From Flavicella sediminum (lineage in GTDB: Bacteria > Bacteroidota > Bacteroidia > Flavobacteriales > Flavobacteriaceae), in NCBI RefSeq assembly GCF_006381105.1, contig NZ_VDET01000021.1, positions 1 through 64,000 on the forward strand: a stretch of DNA of 64,000 nt, read 5' to 3'. Within the stretch, counting starts at the first letter, position 1. Each line of letters opens with the position of its first letter. The notes under the pieces are model-generated. The model was given only the letters and a program-made list of their open reading frames with translations, made no database searches and was not told the origin of the DNA. Made by a program: the position numbers and the translations under genes. Below are positions 29,903 to 38,077 of the stretch, piece by piece.

Positions 29903-31078
29903 ATGAAAAATTCTATAATCACCTGTTTGCTTGTTGCTTTATTTTTCGCAAATCCTATGATAGCTCAAAATAAAGAAGAACACACTAATTTACCAGAATT
30001 TTCTTGGGACACCATGCCCTTGTATATGCATTTGCGCAAGGCGACTGCTTTTTCAAAAGAAGAAATTAAATTTATAGCAAAACACCCTTTAATTACCTTT
30101 GAAAAAACGACTGGAAGTACAAGTTATGGCTCTACAGAAAAAGGAACTCTAAAAGCAGCTGCGGCAGTGAAAAATATAAACCCTGATACAAAAATATTGT
30201 ATTATAAAAATGTGGTTATTAATTGGAGTGGTTATGGTGAAGATGAAGCTTTCTTAAAAAAACACCCAGAAGCAATTTTGAGAGATGCGAATGGGAAAAA
30301 AGCTTTAATGCCAAATAACAAAACAGGCTTCTTTGATTTGTCGCAAGAAAATGTTCGTAGGTATTGGTTAGATCATGTTACAAAAATGGCGAATAATCAA
30401 GAAATTGATGGTTTGTTTATGGATGCGAATATCAAAGTATTGGTTCCAGGTTTTTTTAGCGCTCGTGTAGGAAAAGAAAAACAAGCGGCAGTTGAAGCTG
30501 GCTATTTGACGATGATGAAAGAATTAGACCAAAGATTGGGAAAAGACAATTTGTTAATTGCAAATATTTTAAGAGTTCGTCCTGAATTTAAAGACGCTGG
30601 TAGAACTTATTTAAAGTTTTTTTCAGGCTCATATATAGAAGGATTTGAACATGAAAGCTTTGGAATGACCTACGAGGATTATTTAGCAAAAGGAATTGAG
30701 GCAGTTCAAAAATCAGCAAGAGAAGGAAAAGTAATTGCCATGTCTATGGGAATAGGAAAAGCATCTAAAAATGCGGTAGCTGGTATAGATGATGTAAGGC
30801 AAAAAGTAAATGCGAATGACGATTTAACGAAACGTTTGGACTATATCTTGGCCATCTTTTTGGTTTGTGCAGAAAAACACAGTTATATTTATCCACATGA
30901 CGGATATGGAATTACCAAATCTGCAGTGTGGTTAAAAACATTTCCACAATACGAGAAAAAATTAGGGGCACCAAAAGGTTTTGCTAAAAAAGAAGGATAT
31001 GTGTATACCCGATCTTTTGAGCATTTAGATGTTGTTTTGGATATTCAAAAGAAAACGGCAAAATTAAATTGGAAATAA
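29903..31078 (+). CDS. Putative TIM-barrel glycoside hydrolase, family A, secreted
   Basis: 391 aa from MKNSIITCLLVALFFANPMIAQ, a signal-peptidase I signal; a Met three codons upstream is the alternative start. The mature part opens LPEFSWDTMPLYMHLRK. Candidate catalytic acids are the Asp in IDGLFMDANIKV (Asp174) and the Glu in YIEGFEHES (Glu246), both at ends of predicted strands and both kept in the next gene. It ends in the family signature GAPKGF...YTRSFEHLDVVLDIQKKTAKLNWK. I cannot name a CAZy family; a GHL-type or GH168-like endo-fucanase is a hypothesis from context. It heads the operon under box 7 and has a tandem copy 14 bp downstream. Confidence 0.6.
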   Translation: MKNSIITCLLVALFFANPMIAQNKEEHTNLPEFSWDTMPLYMHLRKATAFSKEEIKFIAKHPLITFEKTTGSTSYGSTEKGTLKAAAAVKNINPDTKILYYKNVVINWSGYGEDEAFLKKHPEAILRDANGKKALMPNNKTGFFDLSQENVRRYWLDHVTKMANNQEIDGLFMDANIKVLVPGFFSARVGKEKQAAVEAGYLTMMKELDQRLGKDNLLIANILRVRPEFKDAGRTYLKFFSGSYIEGFEHESFGMTYEDYLAKGIEAVQKSAREGKVIAMSMGIGKASKNAVAGIDDVRQKVNANDDLTKRLDYILAIFLVCAEKHSYIYPHDGYGITKSAVWLKTFPQYEKKLGAPKGFAKKEGYVYTRSFEHLDVVLDIQKKTAKLNWK

Positions 31079-31092
31079 ACCGGAATAAAACC

Positions 31093-32319
31093 ATGAGCTT
31101 TAACTATTTATTTTCTTTTTTCACATCGGTTCTATTAGCAGTAACTGCTTGTCAAAAAACAGCTAGCGAAACAACAGAAACGATTGAGGCGTCAAAAGAA
31201 GAACCGGTAGAAGAAATTGCAAACCCAAATTTGCCAGAATTTTCATGGGATACCATGCCCTTGTATATGCATGTGCGTAAAAAATCGGCCTTTACAAATG
31301 ATGAGATTGAATTTTTAGCTGAATTTCCATTGATCACCTTAGAAAAAAGTACAGGTTATGAAACTTATGGATCTAATGAAAAAGGAAGCATTGAAGCAGC
31401 TAAGGCAATCAAAGCCATCAATTCAAAAGCAACCATACTCTACTACAAAAATGTAGTGATCAACTGGGGGAATTATGAAGAAGATGAAGAGTTTTTAGAA
31501 GCGCATCCGGAAGCTTTATTAACAAACAGTGATGGAGAAAAAGTATTCATGCCAAATGGTACGACTGGTTTTTTTGATATTTCTCAAAAATATATTCGTG
31601 ACTATTGGTTAGAGCATGTGCGTAAAATTTCAGAAAGTCCTTTTATTGATGGAGTTTTTATGGATGCCAACATTAAAGTATTGGTAGAAGGTTTTTTTAA
31701 TGGTAGAGTTGGTGAAGAAAAACAGCAGGAAATAGAAGCAGGGTATTTTAACATGATGGAAGATTTGAATACGCAAATAGGTGAAGACAATCTTTTAATC
31801 GCAAATATTTTGAGGGTTCGACCAGAGTTTACAGATTCTGGTAGAGAGTTTTTAAATTATTTTGACGGTTCCTATTTAGAAGGTTTTGACAATGCAAATT
31901 TTGGAATGACTTATGCTGAATATTTGGCTAAAGGGATAGAAGCTGTACAAAAATCGGCAAGAGAAGGTGAAGTAATTGCCATGTCTTTAGGCTTAGGAGA
32001 AGCATTAGAAGGTGCCAATGTAGGAATTGATGATGAGCGAGAATCTGTAGAACTCGACGAGGATTTAAGTGCTCGTTTGGATTATTTATTGGCGATCTTT
32101 TTGGTGTGTGCAGAAAAACACAGTTATGTTTACCCCCATGATGGTTACAATAGTTTAACCTCTGCTACTTGGTTAAAAACATTTACACAATACCAAAAAA
32201 GGTTAGGAGCACCAAAAGGCTATGCAAAAAAGGAAGGCTATGTTTATACTAGGTCTTTTGAATATGTAGATGTAACTTTAGATATAGAAAACAAAACAGC
32301 AATATTAGCTTGGAAATAA
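31093..32319 (+). CDS. Putative TIM-barrel glycoside hydrolase, family A, lipoprotein copy
   Basis: About 408 aa. It is a close tandem paralogue of the preceding gene over its whole length, with the same FSWDTMPLYMHVRK start, IDGVFMDANIKVLV and SYLEGFDNANFG segments. Note that the Glu followed by Gly-Phe is kept. The difference is export: the signal ends in a lipobox (VLLAVTACQK) followed by an acidic linker (about TEETIEASKEEPVEE), so this copy is probably tethered to the outer membrane while its sister is soluble. The Met at 31069 lies inside the upstream gene and is less likely. Catalytic function inferred. Confidence 0.6.
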   Translation: MSFNYLFSFFTSVLLAVTACQKTASETTETIEASKEEPVEEIANPNLPEFSWDTMPLYMHVRKKSAFTNDEIEFLAEFPLITLEKSTGYETYGSNEKGSIEAAKAIKAINSKATILYYKNVVINWGNYEEDEEFLEAHPEALLTNSDGEKVFMPNGTTGFFDISQKYIRDYWLEHVRKISESPFIDGVFMDANIKVLVEGFFNGRVGEEKQQEIEAGYFNMMEDLNTQIGEDNLLIANILRVRPEFTDSGREFLNYFDGSYLEGFDNANFGMTYAEYLAKGIEAVQKSAREGEVIAMSLGLGEALEGANVGIDDERESVELDEDLSARLDYLLAIFLVCAEKHSYVYPHDGYNSLTSATWLKTFTQYQKRLGAPKGYAKKEGYVYTRSFEYVDVTLDIENKTAILAWK

Positions 32320-32349
32320 AAAAGAAGTAAAACAAAAACAATAATAAAA

Positions 32350-34290
32350 ATGAAAAAAAGAAATAGTTTTTTGATAGGAATTTTAGCAGTTTCTCTTTTT
32401 TCTATGCCAGTACAGGGACAGAAAAAAAGCAACAACATACAGCCAAATATCATCATTTTTTATGCAGATGATTTGGGTTGGCAAGACACTCAGTTAAATA
32501 ACTTAGATGAACCAAGTCCTTGGGAGACCCCCAATATTTCTAAATTAGCTGAAGAGGGTTTAAATTTTACCAATGGGTATTCACCAGCACCTACTTGTGC
32601 TCCTTCAAGAGCTGCAGTGCTTTCTGGTTTGCATCCAACAAAAACAGGGATTACACATGTAAGTGGAGGAAGTCTCCCGGTACCTGCAGGTCGTTCAAAT
32701 TATATGGCACCTTTTTTTCCAATAGGATTGATGCCGGAAAACTTTACGATTGCTGAAGCTTTAAAAATGAATGGTTATAAAACGGGGCATGTTGGTAAAT
32801 GGCATGTTGGAGGTCTTGAGATTCAAAAATCAACCAATCAAGGTTTTGATTTTGCTTATGAATCTAGAGGTGCGCATCAAGGGCCAAAGAAACCCGTTAC
32901 TCGTTTAACTGAATTTGCAACACATCAAAAAAGTGATCCCTATCAATTGAGTGATGAAAAATATGCTCCTTTTACTAAAAATGCTCCTAATGGAATTTCG
33001 TATCCTAAAGATATGGTTACTGAAAAAGCACTTGAATTTATTACCAAAAGTAAAGACGAACCTTTCTTTTTATATTTAGCACATTGGTTGGTACATGCTC
33101 CTATTCATACCAAAAACAAAGAATTGTTACAATATTATTGTGATAAATTAGGAATCGATTTTCCTACAAAAAACATCCCTATTAAAACTGGCGGACAAAC
33201 AAACCCTTTTTATGGATCTATGGTAACTACTTTAGATTGGAGTTTAGGACGTGTGGTAGATTTGTTAAAGAAAACAGACGACCCAAGAAATCCTGGAAAA
33301 AAATTATATGAAACTACCTATATTATTTTTTCTTCTGATAACGGAGGGGTAGAAAAAGCAAATGGAGACATTGTTACCGATAACTTTCCTTTAGATGAAG
33401 GTAAAAAATATGCGCAAGAAGGTGGAATTAGAGTGCCAATGGTTATTGCTGGTCCAAATATTCCAAAAGGAGAAACAAAAGATGTATTGATCAATCAATT
33501 AGACTTTTTTCCAACCCTTTTAAATATTACAAATAGCAAAATACCTGCTAAATATAGTTCAAATTTAGATGGATTAAATATCTCTAATGTTTTGTTTGAT
33601 AATGAAAGTGTTGTAAAAAATAACAATGGAGAAACAAGAGAAGATTTATGGTGGCATTTTCCTCATAATTCAGATACTCAAATGCAATCTGCTATAAGAA
33701 GTGGCGATTATAAATTGTATAAAAACCATATCAAAGGTAATTATGAATTATACAGATTGTATAAAGACGGAAAAAGAGCAGATTTAGAAGAAAAATTCGA
33801 TATAGCTAAACAAAATCCTAAAGTAGTAAAAGACTTGTCTACAAGATTAGAAAAATACTTAAAGGATAATGATGCTAAATACCCATATAAAAGTACTACA
33901 ACACCTAAAGGAGGAAAAGCTTTAGAAAATGTAGCTGCTATTCCTGTTATTAGCAATGATACTTTCGATGCAGGAACTCGTAAAGTTGTTGTTACCTTAG
34001 AAAAAGGAAAATCTAAAGTACTAGAAAGTTATGCTTTGATAAAAATTGCAAACAAAGGAAGTAGAAAAGGAAAGCATTCTACAACCTTTATAAAAGCACC
34101 TTTAGAGGTTAGCAAAAATAATTTAGAATATACATTTACGGTTCCTAAAGACATTATTGAATATGGTGTTATTTTAATTGATGAAAATAGATTTATGGTT
34201 AAAAGTGAATTTCATCAAGTAGATGTAGCCAATACACCAATCAAAAAGGTGAAGAAGAACAGGAAAAACAAAAAGAAAAACAAACAATAG
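32350..34290 (+). CDS. S1-family sulfatase (CAPSR pair, first copy) with lysine-rich tail
   Basis: 646 aa, signal peptide MKKRNSFLIGILAVSLFSMPVQGQ. Motifs: IIIFYADDLGWQD, CAPSR with Cys83, GKWHVGG, LAHWLVHAPIHTK, FSSDNGG, GGIRVPMVIAGP. Residues about 520-630 form an extra beta-type C-terminal domain, and the protein ends in a strongly basic tail (KKVKKNRKNKKKNKQ). The next gene is a tandem copy with the same domain order. It follows 31093 by 30 bp, in the box 7 operon. Sulfate position unknown. Confidence 0.9.
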   Translation: MKKRNSFLIGILAVSLFSMPVQGQKKSNNIQPNIIIFYADDLGWQDTQLNNLDEPSPWETPNISKLAEEGLNFTNGYSPAPTCAPSRAAVLSGLHPTKTGITHVSGGSLPVPAGRSNYMAPFFPIGLMPENFTIAEALKMNGYKTGHVGKWHVGGLEIQKSTNQGFDFAYESRGAHQGPKKPVTRLTEFATHQKSDPYQLSDEKYAPFTKNAPNGISYPKDMVTEKALEFITKSKDEPFFLYLAHWLVHAPIHTKNKELLQYYCDKLGIDFPTKNIPIKTGGQTNPFYGSMVTTLDWSLGRVVDLLKKTDDPRNPGKKLYETTYIIFSSDNGGVEKANGDIVTDNFPLDEGKKYAQEGGIRVPMVIAGPNIPKGETKDVLINQLDFFPTLLNITNSKIPAKYSSNLDGLNISNVLFDNESVVKNNNGETREDLWWHFPHNSDTQMQSAIRSGDYKLYKNHIKGNYELYRLYKDGKRADLEEKFDIAKQNPKVVKDLSTRLEKYLKDNDAKYPYKSTTTPKGGKALENVAAIPVISNDTFDAGTRKVVVTLEKGKSKVLESYALIKIANKGSRKGKHSTTFIKAPLEVSKNNLEYTFTVPKDIIEYGVILIDENRFMVKSEFHQVDVANTPIKKVKKNRKNKKKNKQ

Positions 34291-34316
34291 AAAATAGCGT
34301 ATAAATAATTTTTAAT

Positions 34317-36194
34317 ATGAAAATCAAAAAAAGTTTTTTAGGTTTATTTCTCCTTTTACTATTTATTTCGAATGCTGTAAATAGTCAGGGTAAAGGTGAT
34401 TTAATAAAACCCAATGTCATTATTTTTTATGCAGATGATTTAGGTTGGCAAGACATACAATTAAACGATTTAGATGAGCCATGTGCTTGGGAAACTCCCA
34501 ATATTACAAAATTAGCGAAGGATGCTGTAAATTTTACAAATGGATATTCTGCTGCACCCACTTGTGCACCTTCTAGAAGTGCTATTTTAAGTGGACTACA
34601 TCCTGCTAAAACAGGAATAACAAATGTTGTTGGAGGTGGTATTCCCAAAGCTCAGAGAGGCGCTAAGTATATCAGTCCTTATTTTCCAGAAGGATTAATG
34701 CCAGAAAATTTTACCATTGCAGAAGCTCTAAAAATGAATGGTTATAGAACAGGGCATGTGGGTAAATGGCATGCAGGTGCGCTTCAAATTCAGAGTTCTT
34801 CTAATCAAGGTTTTGATTTTGCACATGAGTCTAGAGGAGCACATCAAAGTCCTAGAAAACCAGACAATCGTGTGACTGAGTTTGCGACACATGATAAAAA
34901 GGATGCCTATCGTTTAAGCGAGGAAAAGTATTTTCCTTTTACCAAAACAGCTCCTAATGGAATTTCATATCCAAAAGATGAGGTTACGGAAAATGCACTT
35001 AAATTTATTACCGAAAGTAAAAACGAACCTTTCTTTTTGTATTTAGCACATTGGATGGTACATTATCCTATTCACACTAAAAACCGTGACTTGTTACAAT
35101 ATTATTGTGATAAATTAGGAATAGAATTTCCAAAAGAAGATGTACCAATGACCAAAGGAGGACAAAACAATCCTTATTTTGGAGCCATGGTTACTACCTT
35201 AGATTGGAGTTTAGGTCGTGTGGTAGATTTGTTAAAGAAAACAGATGACCCAAGAAATCCTGGAAAAAAATTATACGAGACTACTTATATCTTTTTCTCT
35301 TCTGATAATGGTGGAGCAGAACAGCGTAAAACAGAAATAATGTCTGACAACGCACCTTTGGATAAAGGTAAAAAATATACAGAAGAAGGTGGAATTAGAG
35401 TTCCAATGTTTGTGACAGGTCCAAACGTTTCAAAAGGAAAAACAAAAGATGTTTTAATCAATCAATTAGATTTTTATCCAACAATTTTAAACCTTACCAA
35501 TAGTAAAATTCCTGCAAAATACAGTGCAAATTTAGACGGACTTGATATTTCAAATGTTTTATTTACGAAGGAGAATGATGTAAAAAATAGTCATGGTAAA
35601 GTTAGAGAAGATTTATGGTGGCATTATCCTTATGGAGACGAAACTAAGAATCAATCAGCTATACGGTCTGGAGATTATAAATTGTATAAAAACTTTATCA
35701 CAGGCTCCTATGTATTGCATCGTTTGTATAAAAACGGAAAACGCCATGATTTAGAAGAAAAGTACGATATCGCTAAACAAGAACCTAAAATAGTAAAAGA
35801 ACTGTCTAGTAAGTTGGAAAAATATTTAAAAGACTACGATGCAAAACTTCCTTATAAAGAGCCTTCTCAATTTAAGGGTGAAAAAGAGGTAGTTGCTATT
35901 CCAACAATTATTTCCGATTCCTATAATGCAAATTCTCGTAAAGTTTCTATACAGTTAGAAAAGGGAAAAACGAAAGTAACTGAAGGCTATGCCTTGGTGA
36001 AAATATCAGATACTCCAAAGAAAAATGGAAGGAGAGGAAGAATACATTCAACCTATATAAAAGTACCTGTAGATTGTAACAAAAATAAATTAGCGTACAC
36101 CTTTACGGTTCCCAAAGAAGCAAAAGAATATATTTTTATTGTAATTGATGAAAATAGATTTATAGTGAAAGGGAAATTGCATAAAATCAAGTAA
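34317..36194 (+). CDS. S1-family sulfatase (CAPSR pair, second copy)
   Basis: 625 aa, signal peptide MKIKKSFLGLFLLLLFISNAVNSQ. A tandem paralogue of the preceding gene along its full length, including VIIFYADDLGWQD, CAPSRSAILSG (Cys83), GKWHAGA, the LAHWMVHYPIHTK segment and the C-terminal domain, but without the poly-lysine tail. A block of about 80 bp around 33235-33320 and 35205-35285 is nearly identical at the DNA level. The pair probably differs in substrate detail (the histidine-containing segment and the loop after CAPSR vary). It is 26 bp after its sister. Confidence 0.9.
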   Translation: MKIKKSFLGLFLLLLFISNAVNSQGKGDLIKPNVIIFYADDLGWQDIQLNDLDEPCAWETPNITKLAKDAVNFTNGYSAAPTCAPSRSAILSGLHPAKTGITNVVGGGIPKAQRGAKYISPYFPEGLMPENFTIAEALKMNGYRTGHVGKWHAGALQIQSSSNQGFDFAHESRGAHQSPRKPDNRVTEFATHDKKDAYRLSEEKYFPFTKTAPNGISYPKDEVTENALKFITESKNEPFFLYLAHWMVHYPIHTKNRDLLQYYCDKLGIEFPKEDVPMTKGGQNNPYFGAMVTTLDWSLGRVVDLLKKTDDPRNPGKKLYETTYIFFSSDNGGAEQRKTEIMSDNAPLDKGKKYTEEGGIRVPMFVTGPNVSKGKTKDVLINQLDFYPTILNLTNSKIPAKYSANLDGLDISNVLFTKENDVKNSHGKVREDLWWHYPYGDETKNQSAIRSGDYKLYKNFITGSYVLHRLYKNGKRHDLEEKYDIAKQEPKIVKELSSKLEKYLKDYDAKLPYKEPSQFKGEKEVVAIPTIISDSYNANSRKVSIQLEKGKTKVTEGYALVKISDTPKKNGRRGRIHSTYIKVPVDCNKNKLAYTFTVPKEAKEYIFIVIDENRFIVKGKLHKIK

Positions 36195-36202
36195 TATGTA
36201 AC

Positions 36203-36540
36203 ATGAATAAAATCTTCCAGACCAGTCTTTTTTATGTCTCTATTGTTTTTTGTACAAATAACACAAGGACAAACAAATTTAAAAAGACTAAAGAATAGCC
36301 GTCCTAAGCTTATTTTTTTTATGATGGATGATCAAGGTCTGGGAGATTTATTGTGTATGGGAAACCAGGTGGTAAAAACACCAAATATTGATGCTTTTTA
36401 TCAAAAATCAACACGTTTTACAGAATATCATGTAAGTCCACTTATGCCTTTACATGAGTTGCTTTAATGAGCGGTTGGAGTCATGTATACTATTCTCGAG
36501 CGTTAAATAATGGTCTTAGATGTGTTTGCTCTATTCAATA
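36203..36540 (+). pseudogene. Broken sulfatase remnant
   Basis: The start ATG at 36203 gives the beginning of a signal peptide (MNKIFQTSLFYVS), but the rest of the signal and the sulfatase N terminus (LLFFVQITQGQ, then PKLIFFMMDDQGLGDLLCMGNQVVKTPNIDAFYQKSTRFTEYHV) are in another frame starting at 36234. That frame ends just where the formylglycine motif should be. The motif can be read only with a further frameshift (Cys codon at 36445-36447, Arg codon replaced by a TGA at 36455-36457), followed by VALMSGWSHVYYSRA-like sequence. The remaining two thirds of the enzyme are gone. At least two frameshifts and a stop make it dead. Confidence 0.8.
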
Positions 36541-36753
36541 ACTTAAACACAATAAATCTAAAATTATAGACTTGTAAAATATGTAATACCGCACATCGAA
36601 AATTTCACTTAAAGAAAAAGTCATAATTGAGACTTTATTTAGGTTTATGTTGTAGAATAATTGAATAAGATACAGTTTTGATTGGATTAGATATGAAATT
36701 AACTAAAAAGAAACAACAAATTAGTATCCTCAAAAAACAACAAAACAATAACG
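36541..36753. other. Gap between sulfatase remnant and the DUF6786-like gene
   Basis: 213 bp of AT-rich sequence with no reading frame and no PUL box. It probably includes erased 3' parts of the broken sulfatase and the leader of the next gene. Confidence 0.45.
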
Positions 36754-38034
36754 ATGAATAATTCCAACGTTTCTAATAGAGAATTTATAATTACATCTAG
36801 AGGTGTTTGGAAACCAACTATTTTATCAATTATATTATTTTTTATTATGATGACTGAAAACACAAAGGCACAAGGAGGTTTTGCCAAAGATCTAACGTTT
36901 CTTAAAAACCACACAGAAATTATTGTATTAAGACAAGGACAGAGTGCTGTTGTTGTCGCTCCTTTATTTCAAGGTCGTGTTATGACAAGTGCTACCAATG
37001 CTTCTAAAGGTGCTGGTTTTGGATGGATTAACAAAAAAGTAATAGAAGCAGGTTTTTTAACAGAAGAAGAACGTAAAGGAAAAATAGAAAGTCAAATTTA
37101 TGTTTTTGGAGGAGAAGAACGTTTTTGGTTAGGACCCGAAGGAGGACAATTTTCCATCTTTTTTAAACCTGGAGCAACGTTTGATTTTTCGAATTGGAAA
37201 ACTCCAGCGGTGATAGATACGGATGCTTTTACTTTAGTGTCTAAAACGGAATACACAGCTAAATTTAAACATAGTTGTGAACTTATAAACAAGAGTGGAA
37301 CTATTTTTAAAATGGGAATTGCTCGTACCGTAACTATTTTAAATAAAGTAGCTGTAGAAGCTGTCATCAAAAAAGAATTATCAGATAAAATTGAATTTGT
37401 AGGGTATCAAACAAAGAATCAAATTACAAATATTGGAGAAAAACCTTGGGTTCCAGAATCAGGTTTACCGTCTATTTGGATGTTAGGAATGTACAATCCA
37501 TCACCAGAAACAACGGTGGTTATTCCTTTTGTAGAAGGAGATGAAAGTGAGTTGGGAGAAAAAGTGAATGATACTTATTTTGGAAAAATATCAGAAGATT
37601 ACTTAAAAGTAAAAGAAGATGTTTTGTTTTTAAAGGGAGATGGTACCAAGCGAGGAAAAATAGGTGTAGGACCTAAAAGAACGAAAGGGATTGCAGGAAG
37701 TTACGATGCTAATGGAGGAGTTTTAAACATCGTAACCTATAATCAGCAAGAAGCAAAACATGGATATGTAAATTCTACTTGGGAAGAGCAAGTAGAACCT
37801 TTTGCAGGAGATGTATTAAACGCATATAACGATGGTGCTCCAGAGCCAGGAGTCGCTCAAATGGGGCCTTTTTATGAGTTGGAAACTTCATCACCAGCAG
37901 CAGCTTTAAAGCCTAAGGAAACAATGACTCATATTCAAACAACAATTCATTTACAAGGAGATAAAGAAGATTTGAATAGACTTTCAGAAGCTTTACTAGG
38001 AGTAAGTTTGAATGAAATTACAAATGCCTTTTAA
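36754..38034 (+). CDS. DUF6786-like secreted protein
   Basis: 426 aa. An export signal is likely in the hydrophobic stretch ILSIILFFIMMTENTKAQ (residues about 24-41), but it sits unusually far from the N terminus; an internal Met could be the true start. The mature part has beta-rich repeats and segments such as SAVVVAPLFQGRVMTSATNASKGAGFGWINKK and GPFYELETSSPAAALKPKETMTHIQTTIHL. The latter are reminiscent of the mutarotase/galactose-mutarotase-like fold and of proteins I recall as DUF6786. Function unknown; it overlaps the start region of the next GH29 gene, so the two are linked. Confidence 0.55.
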   Translation: MNNSNVSNREFIITSRGVWKPTILSIILFFIMMTENTKAQGGFAKDLTFLKNHTEIIVLRQGQSAVVVAPLFQGRVMTSATNASKGAGFGWINKKVIEAGFLTEEERKGKIESQIYVFGGEERFWLGPEGGQFSIFFKPGATFDFSNWKTPAVIDTDAFTLVSKTEYTAKFKHSCELINKSGTIFKMGIARTVTILNKVAVEAVIKKELSDKIEFVGYQTKNQITNIGEKPWVPESGLPSIWMLGMYNPSPETTVVIPFVEGDESELGEKVNDTYFGKISEDYLKVKEDVLFLKGDGTKRGKIGVGPKRTKGIAGSYDANGGVLNIVTYNQQEAKHGYVNSTWEEQVEPFAGDVLNAYNDGAPEPGVAQMGPFYELETSSPAAALKPKETMTHIQTTIHLQGDKEDLNRLSEALLGVSLNEITNAF

Positions 38035-38077
38035 TAAAAGGCTGACCCAAGAATCTAAACAATATTTAAATACCACA

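Noticed and set aside
36651-36753. Box-like promoter for the DUF6786-like gene
   Set aside because: A TTTG is present near 36680, but no AGCAA/GAGAAA pair at the required spacing could be found.
38012-38077. 22-codon extension of the 38078 GH29 gene
   Set aside because: It overlaps the end of the DUF6786-like gene, and the lipoprotein signal starts only at MSTKIF.
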